Positions 37,360 through 47,095 of a stretch of 64,000 nucleotides of DNA are shown in pieces (position 1 is the stretch's first letter; the number at the start of each line of letters is the position of its first letter). Origin of the DNA: Cyclobacterium jeungdonense. Lineage in GTDB: Bacteria; Bacteroidota; Bacteroidia; Cytophagales; Cyclobacteriaceae. The position numbers and the translations under genes are program-made. The notes beneath the pieces were generated by a model that was not told the origin of the DNA, ran no database searches, and saw only the letters and a list, made by a program, of their open reading frames with translations. The stretch covers positions 1,178,001 through 1,242,000 of the forward strand of contig NZ_WMCD01000001.1 in NCBI RefSeq assembly GCF_010994275.1, given 5' to 3'.

Positions 37360-40140
37360 TTAGTTCCCCATGCCCTGAGGCATTGATCCTGAGGAACCAA
37401 AACTACGGATATTGTAGGTAAGGGTAAGCATAAAAAACTGTTGCACCACCTGTGTTCGCTCATCTTCAATATACACATCGGTCACATTCCGGTCTATGCT
37501 TGTGTTTTGATTCAATAAATCAAATACGGTCATTTTCAACTCAAAATTTTCTGATGGCGGAAACCTGTATCCCAGATCAGCATTCATTAACCAAACCGAC
37601 TGGTCAAAATCCTCACCCAGGCCCTGGTACCATTGGTTGTTTACATTGGTACTGACAAAGAAGCCCCCGGCAAAATTCCAGTATAAATCCAGGCGGGTGC
37701 TTTGGGTGTAGTAATTATTATTGAGGTTTTCCTGCAAACTGCTGCGTACAATATTGTAATTGCCCCGGGTAGACAGGTTAAAATCCAGGTGTTCTCCCAA
37801 ATTACTGCTAATCCCGATACCGGGCCCCACATACATGTTTCGGTTGTAATTGGTTTGGTCGTTAATCAGACCAGGCCGATTGGTTATCCCTGCCCTGGCA
37901 CTCAGATCCAGGTTACTTTGCATAAAGTTGAGTGGAAAACCGAAAGAAAAATAGCTTCGCAAATCCCAATACTGATCCAGATTTTCCGGACGGTTCAACT
38001 GGCCTCCTTGGCGTAACAACACGTCCCCTTGGAGCAAGGTGTCCCTGCCGGCGATGTAGGTAGCATTTCCAAGGTAATTGCTTGTCACGCGGCCTCCCAT
38101 GTACATGAAAAAGGACTTGTTGGTCTCTGGATTTAATTTTCGAATTCTTAAAGACATGCGGTGTTCGTATTCCTGATCCAAATCCGGGTTACCGGTAGAG
38201 ATTTGAATAGGATTGCTGTTGTCGATTACATCCTGAAGCTGGCGAACAGAAGGAGCATCGGTATCACCACGATAATAAAATCGGATATTGGTGTTTTCGT
38301 TGGGATCGTAAATAAATACCATCCTTGGTACAAAATTTCGGAAGGTACGGTTGGTGTTTTCAAACCCCGGGAACAAACGGTCACTGTCCAAAATCGAAAC
38401 CTGGTAATCAAAGGAGGAAAATATCCTGATTTTGTTTTTGTTGTATCTATAACCCAGGCCCACCTCGTGTTGCAGGTAGGTATTCTCAAACTCATTGGAT
38501 AAGGTTGAATCAAGAACAAATTGTGTGGATTCCATTTCACGCTGAGAAACTTCCTGCAGTGTATTGCCCAAATCGTTTCCCACTTCATATTCCAACCTAA
38601 TCTGGGAATGATCCGCTATGGGTTCTGTATATTCGACCTCAAATTCGTAATTAAATGAATTTGAACTTCCCAACGAATTTTGAATCAGGCTGTCTCTAAG
38701 CCCTGTTTGAAAATCTCTGTTGACAGACACCAACCTTGAATCACTATTGCTATCTTCCATACGGGTATCAAATTTGGCGGAAAGCGTTCTTCCTTCTTTG
38801 TTAAATTTATACCTATAAGTAAAATCACTTAAAAACCGAGAAGATTCATTGCTTCCGGATGTCGTATTCTCGGTTTCATTTATCGGGGTTGTGGGATTAA
38901 AGAGATTCTGAGCAGATAGCAAATTGAAAGAGGTTCCTTTTTCATATCTTACCCGGGGTCTCCAAATGATGGCATGCCTTTCTGACATATCATAATCCAA
39001 CCGAAGATCCAAACGGTGGTTTTGGCTATTGTTTTCACTATTTCGGATTTCGTCGTAAAGTTGCAAACTGTCGCTGGGAAGGATGTATTCGCGGGAGGAA
39101 TTACGGTTCAGGAAATTTTTACTTTCATTGAAAAAATAACTTCCTGTAATTTTTGCCCTTCCCTCATCAAATTTATCGGTAAAGTTCAGTCCGATGGCAT
39201 TGGTATGTGTAATCCCTGGTCTTTCTCTGAGGGTAAGCGGATTGCCTCTTCTCCCTCTTCCTCCACGCCGGTTATCACTTCCGCCAAAGGCACCGGAAAG
39301 GTCATCTGCAGAAAAATTCTGCTGGTTGATGTTGTTGCTTAAGCCAAGGGCGGTTATGCGTTGGGCTTCACTGAAAAAATTAACGCTTCCGCCGACAAGG
39401 TAATTGTCGTCCGTTCCGTATCCGCCAAATATTCGCCCGAATTCCCCCCCTCGTTTTTCTTTTTTAGTGATGATATTGATGGTTTTGATGGTCTCACCAT
39501 CATCAAAACCGGTCAATTGGGCCTGATCACTCAGTTGGTCCAAAAATTCAATCCGGTCGATAACTTCAACTGGCAAATTTTGCAGGGCCATGGCTGGATC
39601 ATCCCCGAAAAAGGGCTCCCCATCTACTAAAACACGACCCACCGTTTCTCCTTGAACTTGTACGGTGCCTCCCTGCATGACAACTCCGGGCATTTTCCGA
39701 ATCAATTCCCCAGCGCTGGCTTGGCCTCTCGTCTGATAAGCAGCCGCATTCATGGATACCGTGTCTCCTTTCATTTGGCCAGCCATCGTCTGAGCTTCCA
39801 GCTCATACGTTTCCAGCAAGCTTCCTTCTTCGACCAATTCAAAAGTCCCCAAATTCCTTCGATTTTTATTCTCAACAAGTTCACTCAGATCCTCATAGCC
39901 GACAAAACTGATCTTAATTTCCAGCGTGCTTTGTGATGGTTTGTCGATTGTAAAGCGCCCGTTTTCGTTGGTGAACGTCGTACTCAATGTATCCCCTTCT
40001 GTGGTAGTGACAAAAATGTATGCGCCGGGAAGGGTCTCCTTAGAAGATTTATCCCGCACTTTTCCCCTAAGCGTAGTCTGAGAATAAACAGTACCACTGA
40101 TTAGTAGAAAAATAAACGAGAAATGTGCAATTTTTAACAT
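37360..40140 (-). CDS. TonB-dependent outer-membrane protein (OMP_b-brl family)
   Basis: 926 residues with signal peptide MLKIAHFSFIFLLISGTVYSQ. An N-terminal carboxypeptidase-D-like domain (LRGKVRDKSSKETLPGAYIF) is followed by a plug (IRKMPGVVMQGGTVQVQGE, VLVDGEPFFGDDPAMALQNL) and a long barrel with asparagine-rich loops. It belongs to the OMP_b-brl_3/CarboxypepD_reg group, not SusC, and has no SusD partner. Such proteins are poorly characterised; uptake of peptides, metals or siderophores has been suggested for relatives. The sequence GGSDNRRGGRGRRGNP is an unusual basic, glycine-rich insert near residue 290. A 9-bp palindrome lies 20 bp upstream. Confidence 0.88.
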   Translation of the reverse strand: MLKIAHFSFIFLLISGTVYSQTTLRGKVRDKSSKETLPGAYIFVTTTEGDTLSTTFTNENGRFTIDKPSQSTLEIKISFVGYEDLSELVENKNRRNLGTFELVEEGSLLETYELEAQTMAGQMKGDTVSMNAAAYQTRGQASAGELIRKMPGVVMQGGTVQVQGETVGRVLVDGEPFFGDDPAMALQNLPVEVIDRIEFLDQLSDQAQLTGFDDGETIKTINIITKKEKRGGEFGRIFGGYGTDDNYLVGGSVNFFSEAQRITALGLSNNINQQNFSADDLSGAFGGSDNRRGGRGRRGNPLTLRERPGITHTNAIGLNFTDKFDEGRAKITGSYFFNESKNFLNRNSSREYILPSDSLQLYDEIRNSENNSQNHRLDLRLDYDMSERHAIIWRPRVRYEKGTSFNLLSAQNLFNPTTPINETENTTSGSNESSRFLSDFTYRYKFNKEGRTLSAKFDTRMEDSNSDSRLVSVNRDFQTGLRDSLIQNSLGSSNSFNYEFEVEYTEPIADHSQIRLEYEVGNDLGNTLQEVSQREMESTQFVLDSTLSNEFENTYLQHEVGLGYRYNKNKIRIFSSFDYQVSILDSDRLFPGFENTNRTFRNFVPRMVFIYDPNENTNIRFYYRGDTDAPSVRQLQDVIDNSNPIQISTGNPDLDQEYEHRMSLRIRKLNPETNKSFFMYMGGRVTSNYLGNATYIAGRDTLLQGDVLLRQGGQLNRPENLDQYWDLRSYFSFGFPLNFMQSNLDLSARAGITNRPGLINDQTNYNRNMYVGPGIGISSNLGEHLDFNLSTRGNYNIVRSSLQENLNNNYYTQSTRLDLYWNFAGGFFVSTNVNNQWYQGLGEDFDQSVWLMNADLGYRFPPSENFELKMTVFDLLNQNTSIDRNVTDVYIEDERTQVVQQFFMLTLTYNIRSFGSSGSMPQGMGN

Positions 40141-40160
40141 GTTGGTTTAGGTAATATGTT

Positions 40161-40182
40161 ATAGAAAAACGATTTTTTCTAT
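40161..40182. promoter_or_regulatory. Palindrome upstream of the TonB-dependent protein
   Basis: atagaaaaa-cgat-tttttctat, perfect 9-bp arms, ending 21 bp before the start codon. Operator or leader hairpin. Confidence 0.4.
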
Positions 40183-40570
40183 ATTTACTACTACTAAAAT
40201 ACGAAATTTATTATGAAATTGAAATTTTATTCTATTAGTGGGGAATATACCTAACCAGTGGGCAGAATTTGGTTTCTATCCCTTCGCTATTAGTTAGAAA
40301 AATGAAATTCATCCTGCATTTTTCCCTTTTCATCATGAAAAAAATAGGAGATTTACGATAAAACAGGTTTTTTTTCGACCCGTAGGGGGCTAAAAAGGAG
40401 GCTAATTCATGTAAATAAAAGAATAATAGATGCATAAAGCCTTTATTAAAAGCACCTGTCAGGCAGTACATCGAAAAGCAAGCTGGCCGAAAAAGTTTCT
40501 TCTAGACCACTTCGGTTGATAGTGGGTTTGGTTTCTATAACCAAGGACTATATTCAAGCCTCAATAATAG
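40183..40570. other. Intergenic, nothing recognised
   Basis: About 390 bp of A+T-rich DNA between the palindrome at 40161 and the terminator at 40571. A 78-codon minus frame here lacks protein character. Confidence 0.55.
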
Positions 40571-40599
40571 TAAAAAAGGCAGGAAAGAAATTCCCGCCT
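40571..40599 (-). terminator. Terminator of the PUL 2 sulfatase block
   Basis: Stem aggcgggaa / ttcctgcct with a G-U pair and a T6 run on the minus strand, 32 bp after the sulfatase stop. Confidence 0.8.
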
Positions 40600-40630
40600 T
40601 CTATTTGATTTTAACTATGAATCGTAGTTT

Positions 40631-41986
40631 CTAATTGGAATTCCCCTCCCCAGGCCACCAGCTATCCAGGCTTGCTACCAGCTTTTTAACCACCTTAGGA
40701 TATTCATTTGCGAGGTTGTTTGTCTCCATGGGATCTTTCAAAATATCATAAAGCTGCATTTCCTCGTTATTGGGGTTGGCCGGACCGGGGGCAATCAGCT
40801 TCCAGGAACCGCTGATCACCATGCGGCTTTCAAGGGTTTTCTCCGGCTGGTCCACCGCCACCATGTCGTGGGAGAAATCCATGCTATAGATCTTCTTTCG
40901 GTTTGCTAGGGCTTTCCTGTCCAACACATTTATTCCCTGCATTTCCGGAAGGGGTTCCAATCCCACTGCTTCCAAGGTTGTAACCGCCATATCAATGCTA
41001 CTCGTCAGGTGCTCCGTATCCATTCGGGGAGTAATTTTTCCGGGCCATTTATAAATAATGGGCGTTCGAATGCCCATATCCTGAGGATCTTGTTTGGAGC
41101 CGGGAGCATAGCGATTGGGCCGGTCCGGATCCTGTATCCAGCCATTATCGGTAACGAACACCACCAGGGTATTTTCGGTCAATCCCTCCTTTTCCACCTT
41201 GTCGAGAAGTTGACCTACGGTTATATCCAGCCATTCACACATGGCCCAATAGGCTGCAATGGATTTAGTAGGAGCTTTCGGAAGGTATTTGTTCAAAAGC
41301 GAATCTGGAGGAGTATGTGGGGAATGAGGCAGAAAGGGTGCATACCAGACGAAAAACGGATCCTTATCGGCAATCGCCTTGTCCATAAAGTCAAAGATGG
41401 GATCCATCCCTTCCCTTCCTATTTTCAGGCCTTCGTCTCCATGTCTCCCTCCCCGTGTGGGGTCACCGTGTGTCATACCATCGGTAAATCCCCCTTCTTT
41501 CCAGTGGCCACCCCACCATTTCCCCGACTGAAAAGACACGTATCCCAATTTCTTTAAAAGCTGTGGTACCGTAGGATGTTTTTGGAATTCGTCCAGGTAG
41601 TCCTTGTATAGACGTGAGCGTGCCGTCTGCCAATCGGTCTGGTACCGTGGTTTTTCGAAGGTGAATTCGGGATCATTCCCCGTTATTCCATGTTGGTAGG
41701 GGTACAAACCCGTAATGATGGATGCAAGGGAAGGGCTACACAGCGGAGCCGTTACATAGCCTCTGGTAAAGGTCAGACCATCTTCGGCCAGTTGATCGAT
41801 GTTTGGGGTCTCGATATGCGGATGCCCCATAAATCCGTAATCGGTCCAGGACTGATCATCGGACAGGATATAGATGATATTGGGCTTTTCTGATTGGCCG
41901 AAGGTTAAGGTAGCCGAGAGAAAAAGAAGGAGAACTAATGAGATTGAGAGTAGACCTTTGTTTCTGAAACAAGGAGCAATATTCAT
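40631..41986 (-). CDS. Sulfatase-like protein with C-S-P-S-L active-site motif (PUL 2, third sulfatase)
   Basis: 451 residues, signal peptide ending ATLTFG. Overall sulfatase fold is clear: YILSDDQSWTDYGFMGHPHI, VFVTDNGWIQDPDR, FQSGKWWGGHWKEGG. The active-site motif is C83-S-P-S-L87, so the Arg that normally follows at position five is replaced by Leu. The Cys and Pro needed for formylglycine conversion remain. I recall relatives with CxPSL, so this may be a natural subgroup and not damage, but catalysis could differ. It has its own good promoter and terminator. Confidence 0.88.
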   Translation of the reverse strand: MNIAPCFRNKGLLSISLVLLLFLSATLTFGQSEKPNIIYILSDDQSWTDYGFMGHPHIETPNIDQLAEDGLTFTRGYVTAPLCSPSLASIITGLYPYQHGITGNDPEFTFEKPRYQTDWQTARSRLYKDYLDEFQKHPTVPQLLKKLGYVSFQSGKWWGGHWKEGGFTDGMTHGDPTRGGRHGDEGLKIGREGMDPIFDFMDKAIADKDPFFVWYAPFLPHSPHTPPDSLLNKYLPKAPTKSIAAYWAMCEWLDITVGQLLDKVEKEGLTENTLVVFVTDNGWIQDPDRPNRYAPGSKQDPQDMGIRTPIIYKWPGKITPRMDTEHLTSSIDMAVTTLEAVGLEPLPEMQGINVLDRKALANRKKIYSMDFSHDMVAVDQPEKTLESRMVISGSWKLIAPGPANPNNEEMQLYDILKDPMETNNLANEYPKVVKKLVASLDSWWPGEGNSN

Positions 41987-42024
41987 ACTGTGGTGGTTAT
42001 TTTAGAATGTTTCGATATTAGAAG

Positions 42025-42055
42025 CAAAACTAATTTAGAGGATTTTTTTATCAAA
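42025..42055 (-). promoter_or_regulatory. Bacteroidota promoter of the CSPSL sulfatase
   Basis: On the minus strand TTTG (42055-42052), a 19-bp spacer and TAGTTTTG (42032-42025): an exact match to the -33/-7 consensus, ending 38 bp before the start codon. Confidence 0.65.
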
Positions 42056-42079
42056 AAATTATTTTTGATGCCTTTTCTT

Positions 42080-44116
42080 TTAGTGATAAACAACCAAGTC
42101 TGTGTTTTGAAAGCCCGGACCAGTCCATTTTAGCTCTAATTTTGGGTTTTCACCGTTATCTGAATTTTTGGTAACCAATTTAATAGGGTGAAAGCCTTTT
42201 TCCAACAACACCTTAGAGGTACCCTTTCCCTTGGCGATAGTTGGTTTATCATCATCTATTAATAGGGCCTCATGGATGTGCATCACCAAGCCACTATTGG
42301 TATTAAAACTGATTTCATATTCGCCCGTTGTTTCCGCTTTGATAAATCCCTCATATACCAAAACAGGAAACCCTTTTTCTGCAGGAAGTGCTTTAATCTT
42401 AGGTACAATCAGTGTTTCATAAGGAGAATCCAACGAAGTACTGATAAAGGGTACCCAAGGGGAATCTATTTGGTATTTGGAAACTTTAATGCCTTTTGTC
42501 AATTTCCTTTCGGGTTCGATGGCGGGTACAGATTCGTTGTCGTAGGGGCGTTCAGCAGAGGTATTGGGTCTTCTCCAGCGCAGTACGGTGTTTTTCATTT
42601 CCTGCTGAAGCTTTACAAATTCCCCATTTGTACCGGCAAGGTCCCTACTTTCTCCCGGGTCATTTTTGGTATCAAAAATGCTGAAATCATCCTGATGCGA
42701 TAAAATATTGTACCGGATACCTTTATACCCGTTCAGATACAGCACCTGCATTTCTCCCCTCTTTTTCCCCCTTTTGGCTTCATGAAAAGCGTCATAACTT
42801 TTTGTGTTATTGTTGACCTGGTATTCGATGTACACCCTACCCTGATGTTCATTTGCATTGCCGGAAAGAATGGACCAAAGTGACCTACCGTCGGTGTTGG
42901 CCGGGGCGGGCAAACCACTAATTTCTGCAAATGTCGGTAACCAATCATGAAAACCTGAGGGGGAATCGTTTTTTACTCCTGCCTTTATTTTTCCTGGCCA
43001 CCTTACCAGAGTCGGCACACGGATACCTCCCTCCCAGGTATCACGTTTGGTTCCATCCAGATTTGCAAAACTTTCAAAAAAAATAGGATCATATTCTCCA
43101 TAACCGTAAGACTCGTGATGTGGGCCATTATCTGAGGTAAATACTATCAGGGTCTCCTCATCAATTCCCAAGTCCTGCAACAGATGAATCAGGTCACCCA
43201 CTGCGTTATCAATTCGCCGAACCATGCTGGCAAAGCGCTGCTGGACTTCCGGCCATTCTTCATTACGATATTCAGGATGTATAAAGCTGTTCACCTCTCC
43301 CTGAGCGGTGTTAATAAAATTTCCTTTTTCACCAATGTACTTCACACCGCCGCTAATGCCTCCCCCTGCGGGATAGGGCATGGTCGGGATTTCCAGTCCC
43401 GCGTGGGGAGTATCGTAGGCAAGATACATAAAAAAAGGTTGATCGGGCTTGCCATTTTTATGGTCTTGAATGTATTTTTTTGCTCTGGCTGTAAATAAAT
43501 CGGTGGTATAACTGCCTGCTAAACTAGCGGAGATCTCGTCATCACCATCGTATAATTCCATCGGACCTCTATTTGCCACATCATGGGCAGGATAGTGGTT
43601 GTGGCCGTCCCGATGACGAACATAACCGAAGAAATAATCAAATCCTCTTTTCGTGGGATAGGCATCCCAGGTCGAAGGGCTGGCGCCTTCCAGGCCCTGA
43701 AGGCCGTACTTACCAATCAACACCGTAGCATAGCCTGCCTCTTTTAAAACTGTTGCCAGGTTATGGTTGGCAGGTAGCGCTTTATCAAATTGATTGTTCC
43801 TGACCTCGGCGTGGCCCTGGTGCAAGCCCAGGAGCAAAGTTGCCCTGGAAGGAGCACAAACCGGAGCGGGAACATAATGTCGGGTCAGGATCATTCCCTC
43901 GTTGGCCATTTTATCAAGATTTGGCGTACTGTGATAAGGTTTCCCTTCGGCTTTGCGTTGGTTTTGGTACAATACACCCAGGTCACCATATCCCAAATCA
44001 TCGGTAAGGATAAAAATAATATTAGGCTTTTTATCTACAGGCCTTTTTCCAAAGGCAAATTCAGGCATCAAAATGCCAAAAACTACCAACAGCATTATTG
44101 AAAACAGCTTATTCAT
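42080..44116 (-). CDS. Sulfatase with C-terminal PA14-like domain (PUL 2, second sulfatase)
   Basis: 678 residues from ATG 44116 (MNKLFSIMLLVVFGIL); an ATG four codons upstream is also possible. Signal peptide ends near AFG. The active-site motif is C87-A-P-S-R, with metal motifs ILTDDLGYGDLG and VFTSDNGPHHE and LIGKYGLQG. After about residue 550 a second domain resembles PA14-type sugar-binding modules (VYEGFIKAETTGEYEISFN, LEKGFHPIKLV, LELKWTGPG), making the protein ~190 residues longer than usual. The extra domain may tether it to the polysaccharide. Its start overlaps the previous sulfatase stop by 8 bp, suggesting translational coupling. Confidence 0.9.
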   Translation of the reverse strand: MNKLFSIMLLVVFGILMPEFAFGKRPVDKKPNIIFILTDDLGYGDLGVLYQNQRKAEGKPYHSTPNLDKMANEGMILTRHYVPAPVCAPSRATLLLGLHQGHAEVRNNQFDKALPANHNLATVLKEAGYATVLIGKYGLQGLEGASPSTWDAYPTKRGFDYFFGYVRHRDGHNHYPAHDVANRGPMELYDGDDEISASLAGSYTTDLFTARAKKYIQDHKNGKPDQPFFMYLAYDTPHAGLEIPTMPYPAGGGISGGVKYIGEKGNFINTAQGEVNSFIHPEYRNEEWPEVQQRFASMVRRIDNAVGDLIHLLQDLGIDEETLIVFTSDNGPHHESYGYGEYDPIFFESFANLDGTKRDTWEGGIRVPTLVRWPGKIKAGVKNDSPSGFHDWLPTFAEISGLPAPANTDGRSLWSILSGNANEHQGRVYIEYQVNNNTKSYDAFHEAKRGKKRGEMQVLYLNGYKGIRYNILSHQDDFSIFDTKNDPGESRDLAGTNGEFVKLQQEMKNTVLRWRRPNTSAERPYDNESVPAIEPERKLTKGIKVSKYQIDSPWVPFISTSLDSPYETLIVPKIKALPAEKGFPVLVYEGFIKAETTGEYEISFNTNSGLVMHIHEALLIDDDKPTIAKGKGTSKVLLEKGFHPIKLVTKNSDNGENPKLELKWTGPGFQNTDLVVYH

Positions 44117-45569
44117 TAAGTTTTTCATTTATCAGGTTCATTTCAAATTGTCTGTCATAAAGAGGATTCTTACTGCTTGGAACGGGAGCATTGACACCTT
44201 CTCTCCAACTAGAAAGTAATTCGATAAGTTGATTCCTTATTTCGGTTTGATTTTCTGCCAGGTTATTTGTTTCTCCCGGATCTTCCTCCAGATTATAGAG
44301 CTCGTAATCATTCTCTTCAAAATAATGATGGAGTTTCCATTTTCCTTTTCGAACCACGGATCCGGGACGGGTTCGGAACAAAGGATCTTTACCACCATCT
44401 TCTTTGGGATTGTAGGCCTGAAGGTATACGGGGAAATGCCAGAAGAGAGGTCTTTCCTCCATTGATTCTTTACCAAAAAGGGGACTAAGGTCCAAGCCTT
44501 CCAGCTGTTCAGCGCCCGGTGTGTCTGCATTAATAATGCTTTTAATAGTTGGATAAAAGTCCATGTTCGTAACCGGAAAATCCGTCGTACTTCCAGCGTG
44601 GATCCTGCCCGGCCAGCGGATAACCAAAGGCACTCGAATTCCACCCTCATAATAGGATCCTTTTCCAGCCCTCAGTGGGGTTTGGTAAGAGATATCACGG
44701 ATCCCCCCATTATCGGAAGTAAATATCAAAAACGTATTTTCTGTTAGTTCTAACGAATCCAGTACGTCCAACAATTTACCGACATTTTCATCTACCGATG
44801 CGACCATTGCAGCGTAATCTGCCCGATCTTGTCCATGGCCTCCGGACTTCTTATCAAATTTTTCAATCAACTCTTCTTTACCCATTATCGGTGTATGAAC
44901 CGAATAAAACGGAAGGTAAAGGAAAAAGGGGTTTTCCTTATTTTCCTTTACAAAGGCAATGGCTTCATTGGTTAATCTGTCGGTCAGGTATTCCCCTTCC
45001 GGTCCGTTTTCGATAAAATCAATCTTGTAGGGACTGAAATATCCTCCACTCCCGGGGTTGCCCCGATGACTTCCCCCCACGTTTACGTGGAAGCCCTGCT
45101 CCAGTGGGTCTTCGTTGATATGCCACTTGCCGAAAGTCCCATTAATATATCCATTGTCCTTGAGCATTTTTGCCAGGGTATACATCGAGTCGGGCAGAAA
45201 ATCACGATTGGGCGTTGGGATGATTTTTCGGGTCTTCGCATTTCCCCGTTCCGAATTGTCTACGGTGTAGACGCCATGGCCGGGCGTGTTCCTACCACTC
45301 ATCATGCAGGCCCGGCTGGGAGCACAATTGGCAGCAGCGGCATAGGCATGGTAAAATACCATGCCCTGTCCTGCCAATTTATCCAAATTTGGTGTTTCAT
45401 AGTAGGCACTGCCCATAAATCCCAGGTCTTTCCATCCCAGATCATCTACGTTGATTAGGATGATATTGGGCTTTGTCTCTTTTCCATAAGTTATTATGGG
45501 AATAGCTATCAAAATAAGACAGCTACACATCAAATGCTTGCTTGCTGTTAGGATTTTCCTAATTGCCAT
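44109..45569 (-). CDS. Sulfatase, S1 family (PUL 2, first sulfatase)
   Basis: 486 residues from ATG 45569 (MAIRKILTASKHL). Signal peptide ends near ITYG. Active-site motif C82-A-P-S-R in ANCAPSRACMMSGR; metal motifs INVDDLGWKDLGFMG and FTSDNGGIRD; FGKWHINEDP on the substrate side. The start lies 11 bp inside the end of susD, so it is probably translationally coupled to it. There is no terminator between susD and this gene, unlike the two other sulfatase loci. Confidence 0.93.
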   Translation of the reverse strand: MAIRKILTASKHLMCSCLILIAIPIITYGKETKPNIILINVDDLGWKDLGFMGSAYYETPNLDKLAGQGMVFYHAYAAAANCAPSRACMMSGRNTPGHGVYTVDNSERGNAKTRKIIPTPNRDFLPDSMYTLAKMLKDNGYINGTFGKWHINEDPLEQGFHVNVGGSHRGNPGSGGYFSPYKIDFIENGPEGEYLTDRLTNEAIAFVKENKENPFFLYLPFYSVHTPIMGKEELIEKFDKKSGGHGQDRADYAAMVASVDENVGKLLDVLDSLELTENTFLIFTSDNGGIRDISYQTPLRAGKGSYYEGGIRVPLVIRWPGRIHAGSTTDFPVTNMDFYPTIKSIINADTPGAEQLEGLDLSPLFGKESMEERPLFWHFPVYLQAYNPKEDGGKDPLFRTRPGSVVRKGKWKLHHYFEENDYELYNLEEDPGETNNLAENQTEIRNQLIELLSSWREGVNAPVPSSKNPLYDRQFEMNLINEKLNE

Positions 45570-47082
45570 AACCATTATTGGTTGGGTCTGAATCCAGAAG
45601 TGCTGGATTTAGGACGATTTCCTCTTCCGGGATAGGCAGCCTGATGTGATGGGGTTGAATATTACTACCTGGGTCATAAGTTCGGAATTCCGCATTTTTT
45701 ACGGTTTCCAGTAAAATCCCCCAACGAATTAAATCATATCTCCTATGACCTTCGCCTGCCAGTTCCCATTTTCGTTCCGTCTGAATAGCACTTCTCAATT
45801 CAGCCTGACTTAAACCATTGTAAGGTTGAACAGGATCATATGCCCTTTCCCTTACCGCATTGATATATTGATAGGCATTGTCGGGTCCATTCAATTCATT
45901 TTCTGCCTCTGCAAGCATGAGGTAAACATCAGCCAACCTGAACACCAAAGTAGCTTCTCCATGATTGCCTCTTGGAGAATTTACAAAATCAAAATTGGTG
46001 AATTTTGCCATGTATTGAAATGTTAACTCATAGCCCAGATATTCACCTAAAATGTTGTGGGGTCTCCTTAAGTCATTAACAGGAAATTCGTTGATAAAAC
46101 TTAATATTGGGACCGTTAAACCGTAACCATTAAATTCCTCATTTCTAGCTGCCAAAGCTTCGGAAAGAGGCCCCCTATCTGCCGGGTTTCTGGGTTCATC
46201 TCTCAATCGGGGATTAAAACCATCTGTACGGTCCTGTGCATTACCAGGCACATCTTTTTGAAAATCAATTGCCCATATTATCTCATCGTTAAATGGATTA
46301 TTCACATCAAAAACGTCTCCGTAATTTGGCAGTAATTGGTGAGGTGAATTATTGATTATTTCCAAACATTCTTCTCTCGCATTTACCCAATCCTCCTGCC
46401 AGAGATAAATCTTCGCAAGCAAGATTTTTGCCGCCCATACGGTAGGTCTACCCAAATCACTTTCCCCGTATGTTTCCGGTAGCAAATTTTCTGTTTCTAT
46501 TCTTGTCAAATCGCTGATGAGGTTACTTCTGATTTCATTGACCGGGGTTCTCCCCAGGCTTGCCGCATCCGCAATGGGAATTTCTTCATCATAATAGGGT
46601 ACATCACCCCATAAATTACTCAGATGATAGTACCCATAACTTCTTAGATATAACGCTTCGCCTATGGATTGATCCTTGACAGCAGCACTAATATTTGGGC
46701 TGTTCTCAATATTGGTAATTACTGAATTGGCATCTCCGATCATCCTATAAATCAACTGCCATAATTGCCGGGCATTTGAATAATTACTTTGGGTCAGGGT
46801 ATAATTCTGCATGGGTTCATTACCCCCAAATTGCCGGCTGGACTCCAATACATCTGCTCCTAACTGAGTGAAGGTATGGATACCTTGCCAATTGCCGTAG
46901 AATCCATTTTGTCTTAAATTCAGATAAATGCCGTTGACTGCTAATACTGCCTCTTCATCAGATTGGTAAAACGTACTTGGGTCAATAATACCACGAACTT
47001 CCTCCTCCAGGTAGCTTTCGCAACCCAGTGTAATACCCAATATAACGAATATGCCAATTATGTTGAATTTGAATATTTTCAT
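45559..47082 (-). CDS. SusD/RagB-family glycan-binding lipoprotein (PUL 2)
   Basis: Start at ATG 47082 (MKIFKFNIIGIFVILG), lipobox TLGC; 507 residues. Landmarks: IIDPSTFYQSDEEAVLAVNG, GEALYLRSYGYYHLSNLWGD, LVFRLADVYLMLAEAENELN, ERKWELAGEGHRRYDLIRWG, and C-terminal RLPIPEEEIVLNP. Its 3' end overlaps the following sulfatase gene by 11 bp. Confidence 0.95.
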   Translation of the reverse strand: MKIFKFNIIGIFVILGITLGCESYLEEEVRGIIDPSTFYQSDEEAVLAVNGIYLNLRQNGFYGNWQGIHTFTQLGADVLESSRQFGGNEPMQNYTLTQSNYSNARQLWQLIYRMIGDANSVITNIENSPNISAAVKDQSIGEALYLRSYGYYHLSNLWGDVPYYDEEIPIADAASLGRTPVNEIRSNLISDLTRIETENLLPETYGESDLGRPTVWAAKILLAKIYLWQEDWVNAREECLEIINNSPHQLLPNYGDVFDVNNPFNDEIIWAIDFQKDVPGNAQDRTDGFNPRLRDEPRNPADRGPLSEALAARNEEFNGYGLTVPILSFINEFPVNDLRRPHNILGEYLGYELTFQYMAKFTNFDFVNSPRGNHGEATLVFRLADVYLMLAEAENELNGPDNAYQYINAVRERAYDPVQPYNGLSQAELRSAIQTERKWELAGEGHRRYDLIRWGILLETVKNAEFRTYDPGSNIQPHHIRLPIPEEEIVLNPALLDSDPTNNGYGN

Positions 47083-47095
47083 GTTTGATAGAATT

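Noticed and set aside
40235..40471. 78-codon frame in the gap before the TonB protein
   Set aside because: No conserved motif and A+T-rich random-like composition.
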